Part shown: positions 50,839-58,862 of the stretch, one piece after another | Layout of the letters: every line of letters starts with the position of its first letter | Numbering within the stretch: the first letter of the stretch is position 1 | Assembly (NCBI GenBank): GCA_963530515.1 | Contig: CAUSEC010000022.1 | Span: 32,936 to 96,935, forward strand | Direction of reading: 5' to 3' | DNA from: CBFFRJ01 sp963530515 | GTDB taxonomy: Bacteria; Pseudomonadota; Gammaproteobacteria; Enterobacterales; Enterobacteriaceae | Length of the DNA: 64,000 nt | Program-made: the position numbers and the translations under genes | The notes under the pieces: model-generated | Told to the model about the DNA's origin: nothing | Databases searched by the model: none | What the model saw: the letters and a program-made list of their open reading frames with translations, nothing else

Positions 50839-51573
50839 CTATTCCTGATAGCACGACACCAGGAAAGCGAGCATTTCGGTCGCATCCTGCGAGTGATAAA
50901 AACGCACCATCTTGCTGTTAAATTCAAGCGCACGCCCGGCAGGAATGCTAATGGGATTGTAACCGTGTTTCATCAGCCAGCCATTCATCATGAAGCGGCT
51001 GGTGCGCTTGTTACCATCAAAGAAAAATTGAAAATACGCCCCGAATAAAAACATCATCAATGCGCCTTCAAAAGCCGCGAGCGTTTTAATCTTATCCACC
51101 CCTTCAGTGAAGATGCGATTTAATTCAGGCGCACCAGCGTTGGTAGCAGGAGGAAAATGGGTGCCCAGTTCACCGAGGTGAACGCGCGCATTGTAATTAA
51201 CTTCTTCCCCTTCCCCACGGAAAACACCCCACTCCAGTGCTTCATTTCGGGCAATAATACTGTGCAGCAGGGTGAACGTTTTTTTATCGAGATCGAATTT
51301 TCCCGCCTGCACAAGATCAATCAGCTTTCTGCTACTGTCTGCCAGGTTTAGTACCTGCTCAGTATCACTGACTTTATGCCCACCCACTGTCACACCATCC
51401 AGCAGCGTTTTCACCTCAACATAGGTGTAGGGGTTATTCTCCAGCTGTGCGGCGTCCCAGATGAAACCCGCCATGTGTGTTTTGAACGTAAACAGCGCCA
51501 CGCGCGTGCCGACATTTTTAACATCCGGGATAACAGTCGCATCCCAGCGTAGTCCCAGTAGTTCAGTTGTCAT
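50839..51573 (-). CDS. Fic-like protein lacking the catalytic histidine
   Basis: A 244-residue protein with a Fic fold. The catalytic loop, canonically HPFx(D/E)GN(G/K)R, reads QFFFDGNKR at residues 182-190, so the catalytic His is Gln182 and the Pro is Phe183. The phosphate-binding DGNKR part is intact. The upstream region contains the Fic N-terminal pattern VEVKTLLDGVTVGG (residues 52-65). Fic enzymes usually transfer AMP to protein hydroxyls; without the His this one may be inactive or act differently. No partner antitoxin is adjacent. It is expressed alone. Confidence 0.75.
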   Translation of the reverse strand: MTTELLGLRWDATVIPDVKNVGTRVALFTFKTHMAGFIWDAAQLENNPYTYVEVKTLLDGVTVGGHKVSDTEQVLNLADSSRKLIDLVQAGKFDLDKKTFTLLHSIIARNEALEWGVFRGEGEEVNYNARVHLGELGTHFPPATNAGAPELNRIFTEGVDKIKTLAAFEGALMMFLFGAYFQFFFDGNKRTSRFMMNGWLMKHGYNPISIPAGRALEFNSKMVRFYHSQDATEMLAFLVSCYQE

Positions 51574-51716
51574 TATTCAGTCTCGTGTCAGGGGGCTAAA
51601 AAATGCCATCAATGACAATTTGCCGCAGGGTGATTGTCATGATTTTTTGCTCAAATCGCGCAGCATGGCGTCACGCAGAATAGCATTCAGGCGAGAATAT
51701 CTTAATAGCAAGTTAC

Positions 51717-52304
51717 TCACACCGTCCCCCACATCTCTCTTTGCCACCCGGCGCGTTCGACTATCGCAGGAATACCTTCCTGTTCCCAAAAACGCAGGGA
51801 GATATGACCGCCGCTCATGCCGCCACGGCTAAAGCGGGCGATATAGACCGAATCGCCATCGAGCATTTTGCTGTTAGTGCGCGCCAGCACCAGGTTACGC
51901 AGCAGCGCCGTCAGCTCTTTTTGTGTGTCCGGCATGGGGATACGCGAGGTGGATTTACGCAGTTCCATCCATAACCACGGGTCGCCGCGCAGCCCCCACC
52001 TTTCGTTCTCCAGCACCAGTAAATCGCCGATGGTGGCCCAGCTCGGTTCCAGGGCAATACAGGATTTTTGCTTATCCAGCGCGAGTAGCTTCGGTAAAAA
52101 GGTTTCCCGCCAGTAGTCGGTGTTCACCCACCAGTTGGGTGGGATCGACTCGTGAGGGGTAAAAGGCGTAGAAAGCTCAGTGCCCGTCAGCGCTAAAAAA
52201 GCAGAATGAAAGCGTGTTTCGGCGCGGCTTTCAGGGGCAACGCAATCTTCGTCGCTGAAGAGCATCACCAGATTGTCCATCAACAGCAGGTCGGGGTAGG
52301 CCAT
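51717..52304 (-). CDS. Hypothetical protein paired with an ankyrin gene
   Basis: A 195-residue soluble protein rich in tryptophan (NWWVNTDYW, EPSWATIGD, GDPWLWMEL) with a C-terminus IARFSRGGMSGGHISLRFWEQEG. No signal peptide or membrane helix. I do not recognise a family. It starts 15 bases after the ankyrin gene stop with AGAGG upstream, so the two form an operon. Confidence 0.65.
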   Translation of the reverse strand: MAYPDLLLMDNLVMLFSDEDCVAPESRAETRFHSAFLALTGTELSTPFTPHESIPPNWWVNTDYWRETFLPKLLALDKQKSCIALEPSWATIGDLLVLENERWGLRGDPWLWMELRKSTSRIPMPDTQKELTALLRNLVLARTNSKMLDGDSVYIARFSRGGMSGGHISLRFWEQEGIPAIVERAGWQREMWGTV

Positions 52305-52319
52305 TGCCTCTGGCAGCCC

Positions 52320-52667
52320 CTAAGCAAAAATTTTACGCATCAGCTGGGCCAGCGTGCGCGCAGGAGGAAAAAGGGCAAAAGCCAAATCATGGCGCTGCTT
52401 GTGTCGCTTAAGCGCGATGTCGTAGGCCGTTTGCCGCGTGCCTTTGGTCTTGAGTTGTGTGTCTGCACCGAGCTGAAGTAAGCGGCCGATGGTGTGAAGA
52501 TCGGCGGCGTGCCAGGCGGCCTGATGTAATGCTGAGTAGCCTTTTCCAGGCGAGGTGTGGTTGATCAGAGAAGGAAATTGTTCGAGGAGGACAAATACGG
52601 CCTCCCATTCTCCATGAAAAGCATGATGAGAAAGCTGCTGTGAAGCAGATGCCAAAGAATTCGCCAT
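52320..52667 (-). CDS. Small ankyrin-repeat protein
   Basis: A 115-residue protein with two to three ankyrin-like units: GEWEAVFVLLEQFPSLINHTS, GKGYSALHQAAWHAADLHTIGRLLQLGADTQLK and RQTAYDIALKRHKQ. The ATG at 52667 follows AAAGGAGA; an earlier frame start lacks a ribosome site. It has no signal peptide. Bacterial ankyrin proteins next to an unknown gene often act as binding partners or inhibitors; here the role is unknown. Confidence 0.75.
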   Translation of the reverse strand: MANSLASASQQLSHHAFHGEWEAVFVLLEQFPSLINHTSPGKGYSALHQAAWHAADLHTIGRLLQLGADTQLKTKGTRQTAYDIALKRHKQRHDLAFALFPPARTLAQLMRKIFA

Positions 52668-53171
52668 AATGTCTCCTTTTGCCGGTCCATCGCACATCAT
52701 CAGGTGGGCAATATTGCGCAAGTTATTTCATTTTTGCTAAAGGATATTCATCTGTTCTCTTTATTATCACTTCATCATCACTTCACTGTTCGTTACCGCA
52801 TAACAGACCATTAGCGCCGGGTCTGGCGGAAAACACGCGCCAAATAAAGTGCGACATACTTTTTACTTTGAAGCACTGCTTCAACAGATGTTATTGTTTA
52901 TGAGAGTAAATATTACAAAACTCATTAATGCTAACATCATACTTATTTCGCCGGGGGCAGCGCCACAGCGAATATTTTTCTGACTCTCGATTTAACCTGG
53001 AACATTTATCACCCGACGTCAGCAGGTAATCGATAAATATCCAATCGTTCCTGCCCGTCTATTATATAAACCTTACTAATGATTTTTTAAATACCGAAAC
53101 GTTGGTTTACTTCACATTACGTAAATATCCCCCTGGTACCCGTTCAGGCTGGTAGATATCAAAACCGTGCG
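52668..53171. other. Non-coding AT-rich intergenic region
   Basis: About 500 bases between the ankyrin gene (leftward) and the 3' end of the LysR gene (also leftward). No convincing gene, RNA or terminator hairpin is visible. It should contain the ankyrin operon promoter. Confidence 0.6.
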
Positions 53172-54065
53172 CTACAGGCACTCCACCAGTTGCTGCCTCA
53201 GCCACTGGTGTGCCGGGTCGCGGTGCAGGCGCTCATGCCAGAGCATCAGCATATCGAACCCCGGCAGAGTAAGAGGCGGTTCAACCACCTGCAGCGCCAC
53301 CGTGTTTTTCACCAGCCGCTCCGGCAATACGGCCACGAGATCGCTGTTGGCCAGGGCTTCCAGCATAAAAAGAAAGTGCGGCACCGAGAGCACCACTTTT
53401 CTTTTAAGCCCGCTCTTCGCCAGCACCTCATCCGTGATTGCGCTGAAGCCACCGCCATCGGGCGAGACAATCACCTGTTCCAGCTTGCAAAACTGCGCAA
53501 GCGACGGGCGGCGTTTCAGCGCCGGATGGTTCAGCCTTCCGACCAGCACATAGCGTTCGGTAAACAATAATCGCTGATGCAGCGCCGCCGGGGAGCCTTC
53601 ACGAAGATGAAAAATCAGGTCAACATCGCCCTGCTCCGCCTGACGCAAAATGCGTGGTGGGTTAAGTTCAAATATCGCCAGTCGCGTGCCGGGAGCGGTG
53701 GTACGCAGACGGTTCAGCGCGGGCAAGATAACGGCGGACTCGGTGTAATCGGTCGCCACAATGCGCCAGGTGTTATTCGCGCGCAGAGGATCAAAAACCA
53801 CGCTCGCCGCCACCGCCCCTTCCAGCGCCTCTAACGCTTTACGCAACGGTTCGCGTAGCTCATCCGCCCGCGCCGTGGGCTGCATACCACGTGGTCCCGG
53901 CAGCAGCAGCGGATCGCCAAACACCTCGCGCAAGCGGGCAAGCTGCACGCTCACCGAAGGCTGGGACAGATTCAGACGCTGCGCCGCGCGAGTGACATTC
54001 AGCTCCGTTAGCAGCACATCCAGCGTCGCCAGCAGATTCAAATCAAGCTGCCTGAAATTAATCAT
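53172..54065 (-). CDS. LysR-family regulator divergent from a quinone reductase
   Basis: A 297-residue LysR-type regulator with the helix-turn-helix at residues 5-64 (LNVTRAAQRLNLSQPSVSVQLARLREVFGDPLLL split) and an effector domain. It resembles the NodD/LeuO-like or NahR-like branch. It shares an 87-bp promoter with the divergent flavodoxin-fold reductase and probably controls it. Confidence 0.87.
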   Translation of the reverse strand: MINFRQLDLNLLATLDVLLTELNVTRAAQRLNLSQPSVSVQLARLREVFGDPLLLPGPRGMQPTARADELREPLRKALEALEGAVAASVVFDPLRANNTWRIVATDYTESAVILPALNRLRTTAPGTRLAIFELNPPRILRQAEQGDVDLIFHLREGSPAALHQRLLFTERYVLVGRLNHPALKRRPSLAQFCKLEQVIVSPDGGGFSAITDEVLAKSGLKRKVVLSVPHFLFMLEALANSDLVAVLPERLVKNTVALQVVEPPLTLPGFDMLMLWHERLHRDPAHQWLRQQLVECL

Positions 54066-54152
54066 GACTATACCTACGATATAAGTAATTAATTTCTACT
54101 ATACCCATGAATTCCCTACCGTGGAGGGACTTTTCTGACACGAGTAAAAACG

Positions 54153-54929
54153 ATGAAGATTTTAATTGTTGCCGCTTACCCCGAAGCGCACTCCCTGAAC
54201 GGCGCGCTGAACACCTTTGCCGTCGAACATCTGAAACAAGCGGGTCACGAGGTGAAGGTTTCCGATCTTTATGCCATGGAGTGGAAGTCACAGCTGGACG
54301 CCAGTGACAGCCAGGCCGCCCCCGTCGGCGAGTTTTACCACCCTTCGCTGGATTCAAAATATGCGTTTGAGCAGGGTCTTCAGCGCGAAGATATCGCCCT
54401 TGAGCAAGAAAAGCTGCGCTGGGCAGACGCCGTGATTTTCCAGTTCCCGCTTTGGTGGTTCTCCATGCCCGCCATTATGAAAGGCTGGTTTGACCGGGTG
54501 TATGCCTATGGATTCGCCTATGGCGTAGGGGAACACAGCGAAACACACTGGGGCGATCGCTACGGCGAAGGGAAGCTCGCGGGTAAACGGGCAATGTTGC
54601 TGGTGACCACCGGCGGCTGGGCGTCACACTACAGCCCGCGCGGTATCAACGGCCCTATCGACGACATCCTTTTCCCCATCCAGCACGGCATGCTGTTCTA
54701 CCCCGGCTTCACGGTGCTGCCGCCGATGGTGATTTACCACACCAGCAGAATGAACGAGCAGAAATTTGCCGCGCATTGCGAGGAACTCGCCGCCCGACTG
54801 GACAGCTTATGGCAGACAGACCCCGTGGCCTTCCGCCAGCAAAATGCCGGGGAATACACCATTCCTGACCTGACGCTGCGCCCGGACATCGCCCCCGGCG
54901 AGAGCGGGTTTGGGGTGCATGTGAAGTGA
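54153..54929 (+). CDS. NAD(P)H:quinone oxidoreductase (flavodoxin-like fold)
   Basis: A 258-residue protein of the flavodoxin_2/NQO family, as in MdaB and KefF but larger. It begins MKILIVAAYPEAHSLNGAL, the FMN/FAD phosphate loop. FPLWWFSMPAIMKGWFDRV and TTGGWASHYS are conserved active-site segments. It probably reduces quinones or electrophiles by two electrons. Divergent LysR control suggests induction by a quinone or aromatic compound (inference). Confidence 0.87.
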   Translation: MKILIVAAYPEAHSLNGALNTFAVEHLKQAGHEVKVSDLYAMEWKSQLDASDSQAAPVGEFYHPSLDSKYAFEQGLQREDIALEQEKLRWADAVIFQFPLWWFSMPAIMKGWFDRVYAYGFAYGVGEHSETHWGDRYGEGKLAGKRAMLLVTTGGWASHYSPRGINGPIDDILFPIQHGMLFYPGFTVLPPMVIYHTSRMNEQKFAAHCEELAARLDSLWQTDPVAFRQQNAGEYTIPDLTLRPDIAPGESGFGVHVK

Positions 54930-54939
54930 GACAGGAAGA

Positions 54940-56175
54940 CTAAACGTTAAAAGCAGGAGCCATACGCTCCTGCTCACTACGCGAAATATTCAGGGAACGG
55001 GCGATTTCCTGCCACCTGCTGACACTGGTTATTACCTGACTTTTAATGTCTTGTGCCTGTCGGGGGCTTAACTGGAAGAAATCAATCACCGACATCGCCA
55101 GCTCATAATCGAGGCTATTATCGCTGTCGCTAATGTTCAGATGCAGGCCGTGCGCATCCGGGACTGGATTAATGTCATAGGCAGGCGAAAGCACCCAGCC
55201 GTTTTTCTGGTAAATAAAGCCGTGGTTTCTCAGATGATCATCGTTATTGGACACCGCAATGTTGAACACAATCCGCCGCCATAACTGTGCAAGGCAGTCC
55301 CGGGTACGCGCCCCCTGCTCTGTTAAAAACTGGGCGATTTCCAGATAGGAAGCTTCATATTCACCATCGTAATACCCCAACTGTGTCATTGCCGAAGTGA
55401 AATGCAGACGACTTTGCGGCGTCCTGTCAAAACGCCTGGTTAAGAACGTATGGTGATCATTGTCGAAAGTGTCGATTCTGCTTTCCGCCATTTCAATGCC
55501 CGCGTCCCGTGCCAGTTGATAAGTCAGAAATTCCCATACGGCAATATCATAATTATCTTGCCCACTGGGAAATTTGGCTATCCACAGTTGCCCATGCTCA
55601 TCACGCACGCTGGCTTTTGGCCGTGCGCCACCGAGCGATGATCCAGGGGACATCAGCATAGAGAGCCATTTGAGATAGTCAGGATCCTGGTCACTGGTGT
55701 TTTCGATCTGATGAGCAGCATAGGCCAGTTCCCTGAGAGACGTCATCGGGGGTGCCGCAAACTGATCGTTGTCGTCTAAAAACGGGCCATCTGGATCACG
55801 CCGGAAGCGTAATGCCCCCTGACGATGGAAATCATGCACGCCGAGCAGGAAGTCTATGTCGCCCAATACCCGAGGACGACGGCCCTGCTGGCGGGCCTGA
55901 ATGGCTTCTCGCCGCTTCATTAACACGCGGCCCCACCGGTCCGGGCAGGAGTCGAGAAAAGCACGAAAATTACGTGCATTCAGGCTATGTTGTTCGCCGG
56001 ACCAGAGTTCGAGATCCGGATCGATTTTTTGCGCCCCCGCAGACACTAGCCAGGCTTCATCGTAGCAAAAGCTAAAATGCTCACCACCACGAATCGAATC
56101 TGAGCGTAATTTTCCGATGCACATCGGCTGTGAGTAGTCTTCCCAGTCGGCATAGACCCATGCATCTGTGGCCAT
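54940..56175 (-). CDS. HipA-like serine/threonine kinase toxin
   Basis: A 411-residue HipA-family kinase. GSSLGGARPKASV is the phosphate-binding loop. WIAKFPSGQDNYDIAVWE carries the ATP lysine. The catalytic and metal-binding motifs are NIAVSNNDDHLRNHGF and LSPAYDINP. HipA phosphorylates glutamyl-tRNA synthetase in E. coli; the target here is unknown. It lies five bases after the hipB-like gene in the same operon. Shorter than E. coli HipA (440). Confidence 0.87.
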   Translation of the reverse strand: MATDAWVYADWEDYSQPMCIGKLRSDSIRGGEHFSFCYDEAWLVSAGAQKIDPDLELWSGEQHSLNARNFRAFLDSCPDRWGRVLMKRREAIQARQQGRRPRVLGDIDFLLGVHDFHRQGALRFRRDPDGPFLDDNDQFAAPPMTSLRELAYAAHQIENTSDQDPDYLKWLSMLMSPGSSLGGARPKASVRDEHGQLWIAKFPSGQDNYDIAVWEFLTYQLARDAGIEMAESRIDTFDNDHHTFLTRRFDRTPQSRLHFTSAMTQLGYYDGEYEASYLEIAQFLTEQGARTRDCLAQLWRRIVFNIAVSNNDDHLRNHGFIYQKNGWVLSPAYDINPVPDAHGLHLNISDSDNSLDYELAMSVIDFFQLSPRQAQDIKSQVITSVSRWQEIARSLNISRSEQERMAPAFNV

Positions 56176-56180
56176 TGACC

Positions 56181-56492
56181 TTAACCTCCCTTTTTCCTGA
56201 GCAGCTCAATATCCTGCAACTTGCGGCCGAGTTCATCATCCCTGGCAACGTTTAATAAATCGTCCACTAATCCCAACACAGCCAGCACCGAAACGTAATG
56301 GCCGATGGCGACATTTGCGTCGCCCTGCGCAATCTTTCGAATCGTCATGCGGCTAAGTCCGGTGCGCTCGGAAATCATGGTCTGAGTGAGCTTTCTGCGT
56401 TTACAGGCAAGTTTGATGTTCTCCCCCAGTTGGGTGAGCGCATTTTGATGGCGGGGAAAGACAACAGGACTGCGTTTCTCAGTGAGACCCAT
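56181..56492 (-). CDS. HipB-like antitoxin / Xre-family repressor
   Basis: A 103-residue Cro/CI-type protein: ALTQLGENIKLACKRRKLTQTMISERTGLSRMTIRKIAQGD is a clear helix-turn-helix at about residues 15-60. A positively charged C-terminal tail (LQDIELLRKKGG) follows. It is the antitoxin and autorepressor for the HipA-like kinase, and binds the palindrome just upstream (inference). Confidence 0.87.
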   Translation of the reverse strand: MGLTEKRSPVVFPRHQNALTQLGENIKLACKRRKLTQTMISERTGLSRMTIRKIAQGDANVAIGHYVSVLAVLGLVDDLLNVARDDELGRKLQDIELLRKKGG

Positions 56493-56503
56493 AGAACACT
56501 CTG

Positions 56504-56530
56504 CTTACCAAAAATATACATTTTGGTAAG
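56504..56530. promoter_or_regulatory. Palindromic operator of the hipBA-like operon
   Basis: CTTACCAAAA (56504-56513) and TTTTGGTAAG (56521-56530) form a perfect 10-bp inverted repeat with a 7-base spacer, 12 bases upstream of the hipB-like start. A third half-site, GCTTACCAAA, occurs at 56579-56588. This fits autoregulation by a HipB dimer. Confidence 0.7.
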
Positions 56531-56568
56531 TATAGTGTTCATATGAAATAATTACACTTAATAAAAAA

Positions 56569-56617
56569 TGGCACCTCTGCTTACCAAATTATCCAGATAT
56601 GGATAGCAGAGATGCCA
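56569..56617 (-). terminator. Terminator of the DUF1176 gene
   Basis: On the minus strand TGGCATCTCTGCT pairs with AGCAGAGGTGCCA (one mismatch) and is followed by TTTTTTATT. The loop contains TATCC-N6-GGATA, which resembles the HipB operator of E. coli (TATCC-N8-GGATA) but with a different spacer. Confidence 0.75.
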
Positions 56618-56634
56618 TTTATAAAAAATTCGTC

Positions 56635-57684
56635 TTACTCGGCTTCTTTTACCTGTGCCACGAAGGACGGGAGATCCCAGGTGCCGCCAGCGCGGATGTA
56701 GCGGCACATGCCAGTGGTGGACTGGCTGCTCAGCGTAAAGGCTTTGCCATCCCATACCCATTCTGACGAGGCCCAGCAATCACCGATGCCGCGACCGCGC
56801 TGGCCCAGTGAAATCAGGCCATCGCTGTAGTCGGACGCCGAATCCGTCACCAGCACCGGCGTGCCCTGCATTTTGCTGTCGGTCACCCAGAAGCCGTAGC
56901 CTTCGTTATAGGCTCCACGCCAGCAGAGTGCGGAAATCAGCACCTGGTCATTACTCAGCGGCGTCAGGGTGATGTCGTTATCGCCCTCTTCCGCTTTCTC
57001 ATCCGGGGTTTGCAGACGATCGCAGCCGCTGTCTTTGGTCAGAGTGGCGAGCAGTTTGGGTTTCAGCGCAGCCACTTCCGCTTCACTGAGCACCCGCTCC
57101 TGCCCGTCACCGAGTTTCGCCGCATTGATGACCGGTGCCGCCACGGCGGCGGGCACACCGCTTTCCGGCTTGTCGCCTTTCTTAATCAACGCACCGGGGG
57201 TGTCCACACGTCCCTGCACATCGTCCATCTTCAGCAGCACCGCTGTCGCACCGTCACCGGAGAGGACGAAGGGCTTCGCGCCGCCCTGAAATTCCACTTT
57301 GCCGCTGCCTTTTACCGCGGCAATCAGCGCGGCGGACTGCGCATCCGACAGACGCCAGGTATCGCTGTCCTGCGCCTCCACTTCCCCCTGCGTCGCGCCG
57401 TCAATCCACAAGGTGAGTTTCGGCTGCTGGACGGTTTCGTCCGACTCCATTTCCGCCAGCACCACATCCACCGTCACCGGCGTATCAGCGCCCGCTTTAC
57501 GCGTGAGCAGCACCGAACCGCTGGCCTCTTCTTCCTGGCTGTAACCGGCCGCGCGACAGGTCAATGTGTTATCGCACACCACTTCCCAGTCTTTATGGTT
57601 AAAGGAGGTTCCATTGTTGTCCGCCAGGGCTGGCGCACTGAGCGTCGCCACCATCACAAAAGCGGCTTTATAACTGTTATTCAT
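56635..57684 (-). CDS. DUF1176 periplasmic protein
   Basis: A 349-residue exported protein. The signal peptide MNNSYKAAFVMVATLSAPALA is followed by the DUF1176 domain over nearly the whole length, with cysteines in VVCDNTLTC, SGCDRL, ALCWRG, GDCWASSEW and GMCRYIRAGGTWDLP. Function unknown. It is transcribed alone and ends at a good terminator. Confidence 0.85.
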   Translation of the reverse strand: MNNSYKAAFVMVATLSAPALADNNGTSFNHKDWEVVCDNTLTCRAAGYSQEEEASGSVLLTRKAGADTPVTVDVVLAEMESDETVQQPKLTLWIDGATQGEVEAQDSDTWRLSDAQSAALIAAVKGSGKVEFQGGAKPFVLSGDGATAVLLKMDDVQGRVDTPGALIKKGDKPESGVPAAVAAPVINAAKLGDGQERVLSEAEVAALKPKLLATLTKDSGCDRLQTPDEKAEEGDNDITLTPLSNDQVLISALCWRGAYNEGYGFWVTDSKMQGTPVLVTDSASDYSDGLISLGQRGRGIGDCWASSEWVWDGKAFTLSSQSTTGMCRYIRAGGTWDLPSFVAQVKEAE

Positions 57685-57820
57685 GCCGTTTCTCCGTAAT
57701 CAGAATCACGGACAGTGTGAAGAAATTCGGGCGTTCGGAGAAGTGAATTTTTGAGGATAGTCTGATGAAAAGAGGTTTATTTTTGCCCCCGCCTGAACAG
57801 CGGGAGCAAAGAGAGGTAAA

Positions 57821-58417
57821 TCAGTCGAGATTCAGCTCTTCGTAGCTTTTCACCACGCGGGAAACGATCCCATAATCAATGGCTTCCTGCGGGTTCATCC
57901 AGTAGTTGCGATCCGTATCCTGTTTCACTTTTTCGACGGTCTGACCGGTCGCGTCAGCGATAAGACGGTTCACGCGATCCAGCATGCGAATGATCTCTTT
58001 GGCTTCGATCTCAATGTCGCTCGCCTGACCACGCACGCCGCCCAGCGGCTGGTGGATCATAAAGCGGGTATTCGGCAGCGCATAGCGGTGCTCTTTCTTC
58101 GCCGCAAGGAAAATGGTGATCCCGGCGCTGGCGACCCAGCCGGTGCCAATCACATGCACTTCCGGCTTGATGAATTTGATGATGTCGTGGATGGTGTCCG
58201 CCGCTTCAACGTGACCGCCCTGACTGTTGATGTAGATCTTGATAGGCGCATCGCTGATGCCCTGCAACAGGAGCAGCTGGGTGACCACTTTCTCGGTCAG
58301 CGTCTGGTTGATTTCACCGGAGATGATAATGGAGCGCGAATCCAGCAGTTTTTGCTGCATCAGCTGCGTCACATTGCCGCCTTCGCTCTCTTTCTTCTCG
58401 TCGTCCTTACCGGCCAT
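57821..58417 (-). CDS. ClpP-like ATP-dependent protease subunit (second ClpP paralogue)
   Basis: A 198-residue ClpP-family serine peptidase. The catalytic triad is present: Ser97 (GWVASAGIT), His122 (MIHQPLGG) and Asp167 (KQDTDRNYW). It differs from the housekeeping ClpP, which has GQAASMGA and lies in the tig-clpX neighbourhood elsewhere, so this is an orphan paralogue without an adjacent Clp ATPase. The ATG at 58417 is favoured; one three codons earlier exists. Its unfoldase partner and substrates are unknown. Confidence 0.87.
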   Translation of the reverse strand: MAGKDDEKKESEGGNVTQLMQQKLLDSRSIIISGEINQTLTEKVVTQLLLLQGISDAPIKIYINSQGGHVEAADTIHDIIKFIKPEVHVIGTGWVASAGITIFLAAKKEHRYALPNTRFMIHQPLGGVRGQASDIEIEAKEIIRMLDRVNRLIADATGQTVEKVKQDTDRNYWMNPQEAIDYGIVSRVVKSYEELNLD

Positions 58418-58518
58418 AAAATGCATGTTGTGTCCCCCGTAATGGTGATGGCATTAAGCATAGTCTACGCCAGAAAAGGCGGAAATTAACAAGATGTTAT
58501 CTCCGCCTTTTGGGGGAT

Positions 58519-58686
58519 TCAATAACCGAGGTCGTGGCGGCTTAGCCCTAAGTCTTTCAATTGCTCATCACTTAAGCGACTTAACACCTTACGGGTGTGG
58601 TGGCGCTGCCACTTTTTCACCAGCCAGTTCCAGGTATGGGTAAACAGTAAAAACGGTCGTTTTGAACGGTTCTCAAAGAATTCCAT
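58519..58686 (-). CDS. yjiS: Small DUF1127 protein YjiS
   Basis: A 55-residue arginine-rich protein ending VLSRLSDEQLKDLGLSRHDLGY, the DUF1127 signature. The N-terminus MEFFENRSKRP matches E. coli YjiS. Small DUF1127 proteins affect RNA turnover and phosphate or amino-acid metabolism in other bacteria. It is divergent from yjiR, as in E. coli. Confidence 0.85.
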   Translation of the reverse strand: MEFFENRSKRPFLLFTHTWNWLVKKWQRHHTRKVLSRLSDEQLKDLGLSRHDLGY

Positions 58687-58740
58687 CGCGTCTCTCCTCA
58701 CTCTCGCAGAGCCTTATCTTCGCCGGAATTCACCCTGACA

Positions 58741-58861
58741 ATACAGATTCAGAAATCACTTTTCTTTAACATACAGATCATCTAAAACTGTATCTGCACG
58801 GCAAAATCAGCGCCGTTCTGTACTGGTTTGAAAATCTGTATGGTGAGAATTGGGGATACAG
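58741..58861. promoter_or_regulatory. Repeated ATACAGAT motifs in the yjiS-yjiR promoter (candidate YjiR sites)
   Basis: ATACAGAT occurs at 58741 and 58771 (30 bp apart) and inverted as ATCTGTAT at 58834. Partial copies CTGTAT at 58788 and ATACAG at 58856 flank them. Several direct and inverted copies in a MocR-type promoter are typical of autoregulation. Confidence 0.55.
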
Positions 58862-58862
58862 C

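Noticed and set aside
50839..51573. A Fic-Phd/Doc type toxin-antitoxin system
   Set aside because: No antitoxin gene is adjacent, and the catalytic histidine is missing. The protein is also larger than Doc.
56590..56605. TATCC-N6-GGATA as the operator of the hipBA-like operon
   Set aside because: It lies in the loop of a terminator and has a 6-base spacer rather than 8. The CTTACCAAAA palindrome at the promoter is the better candidate.
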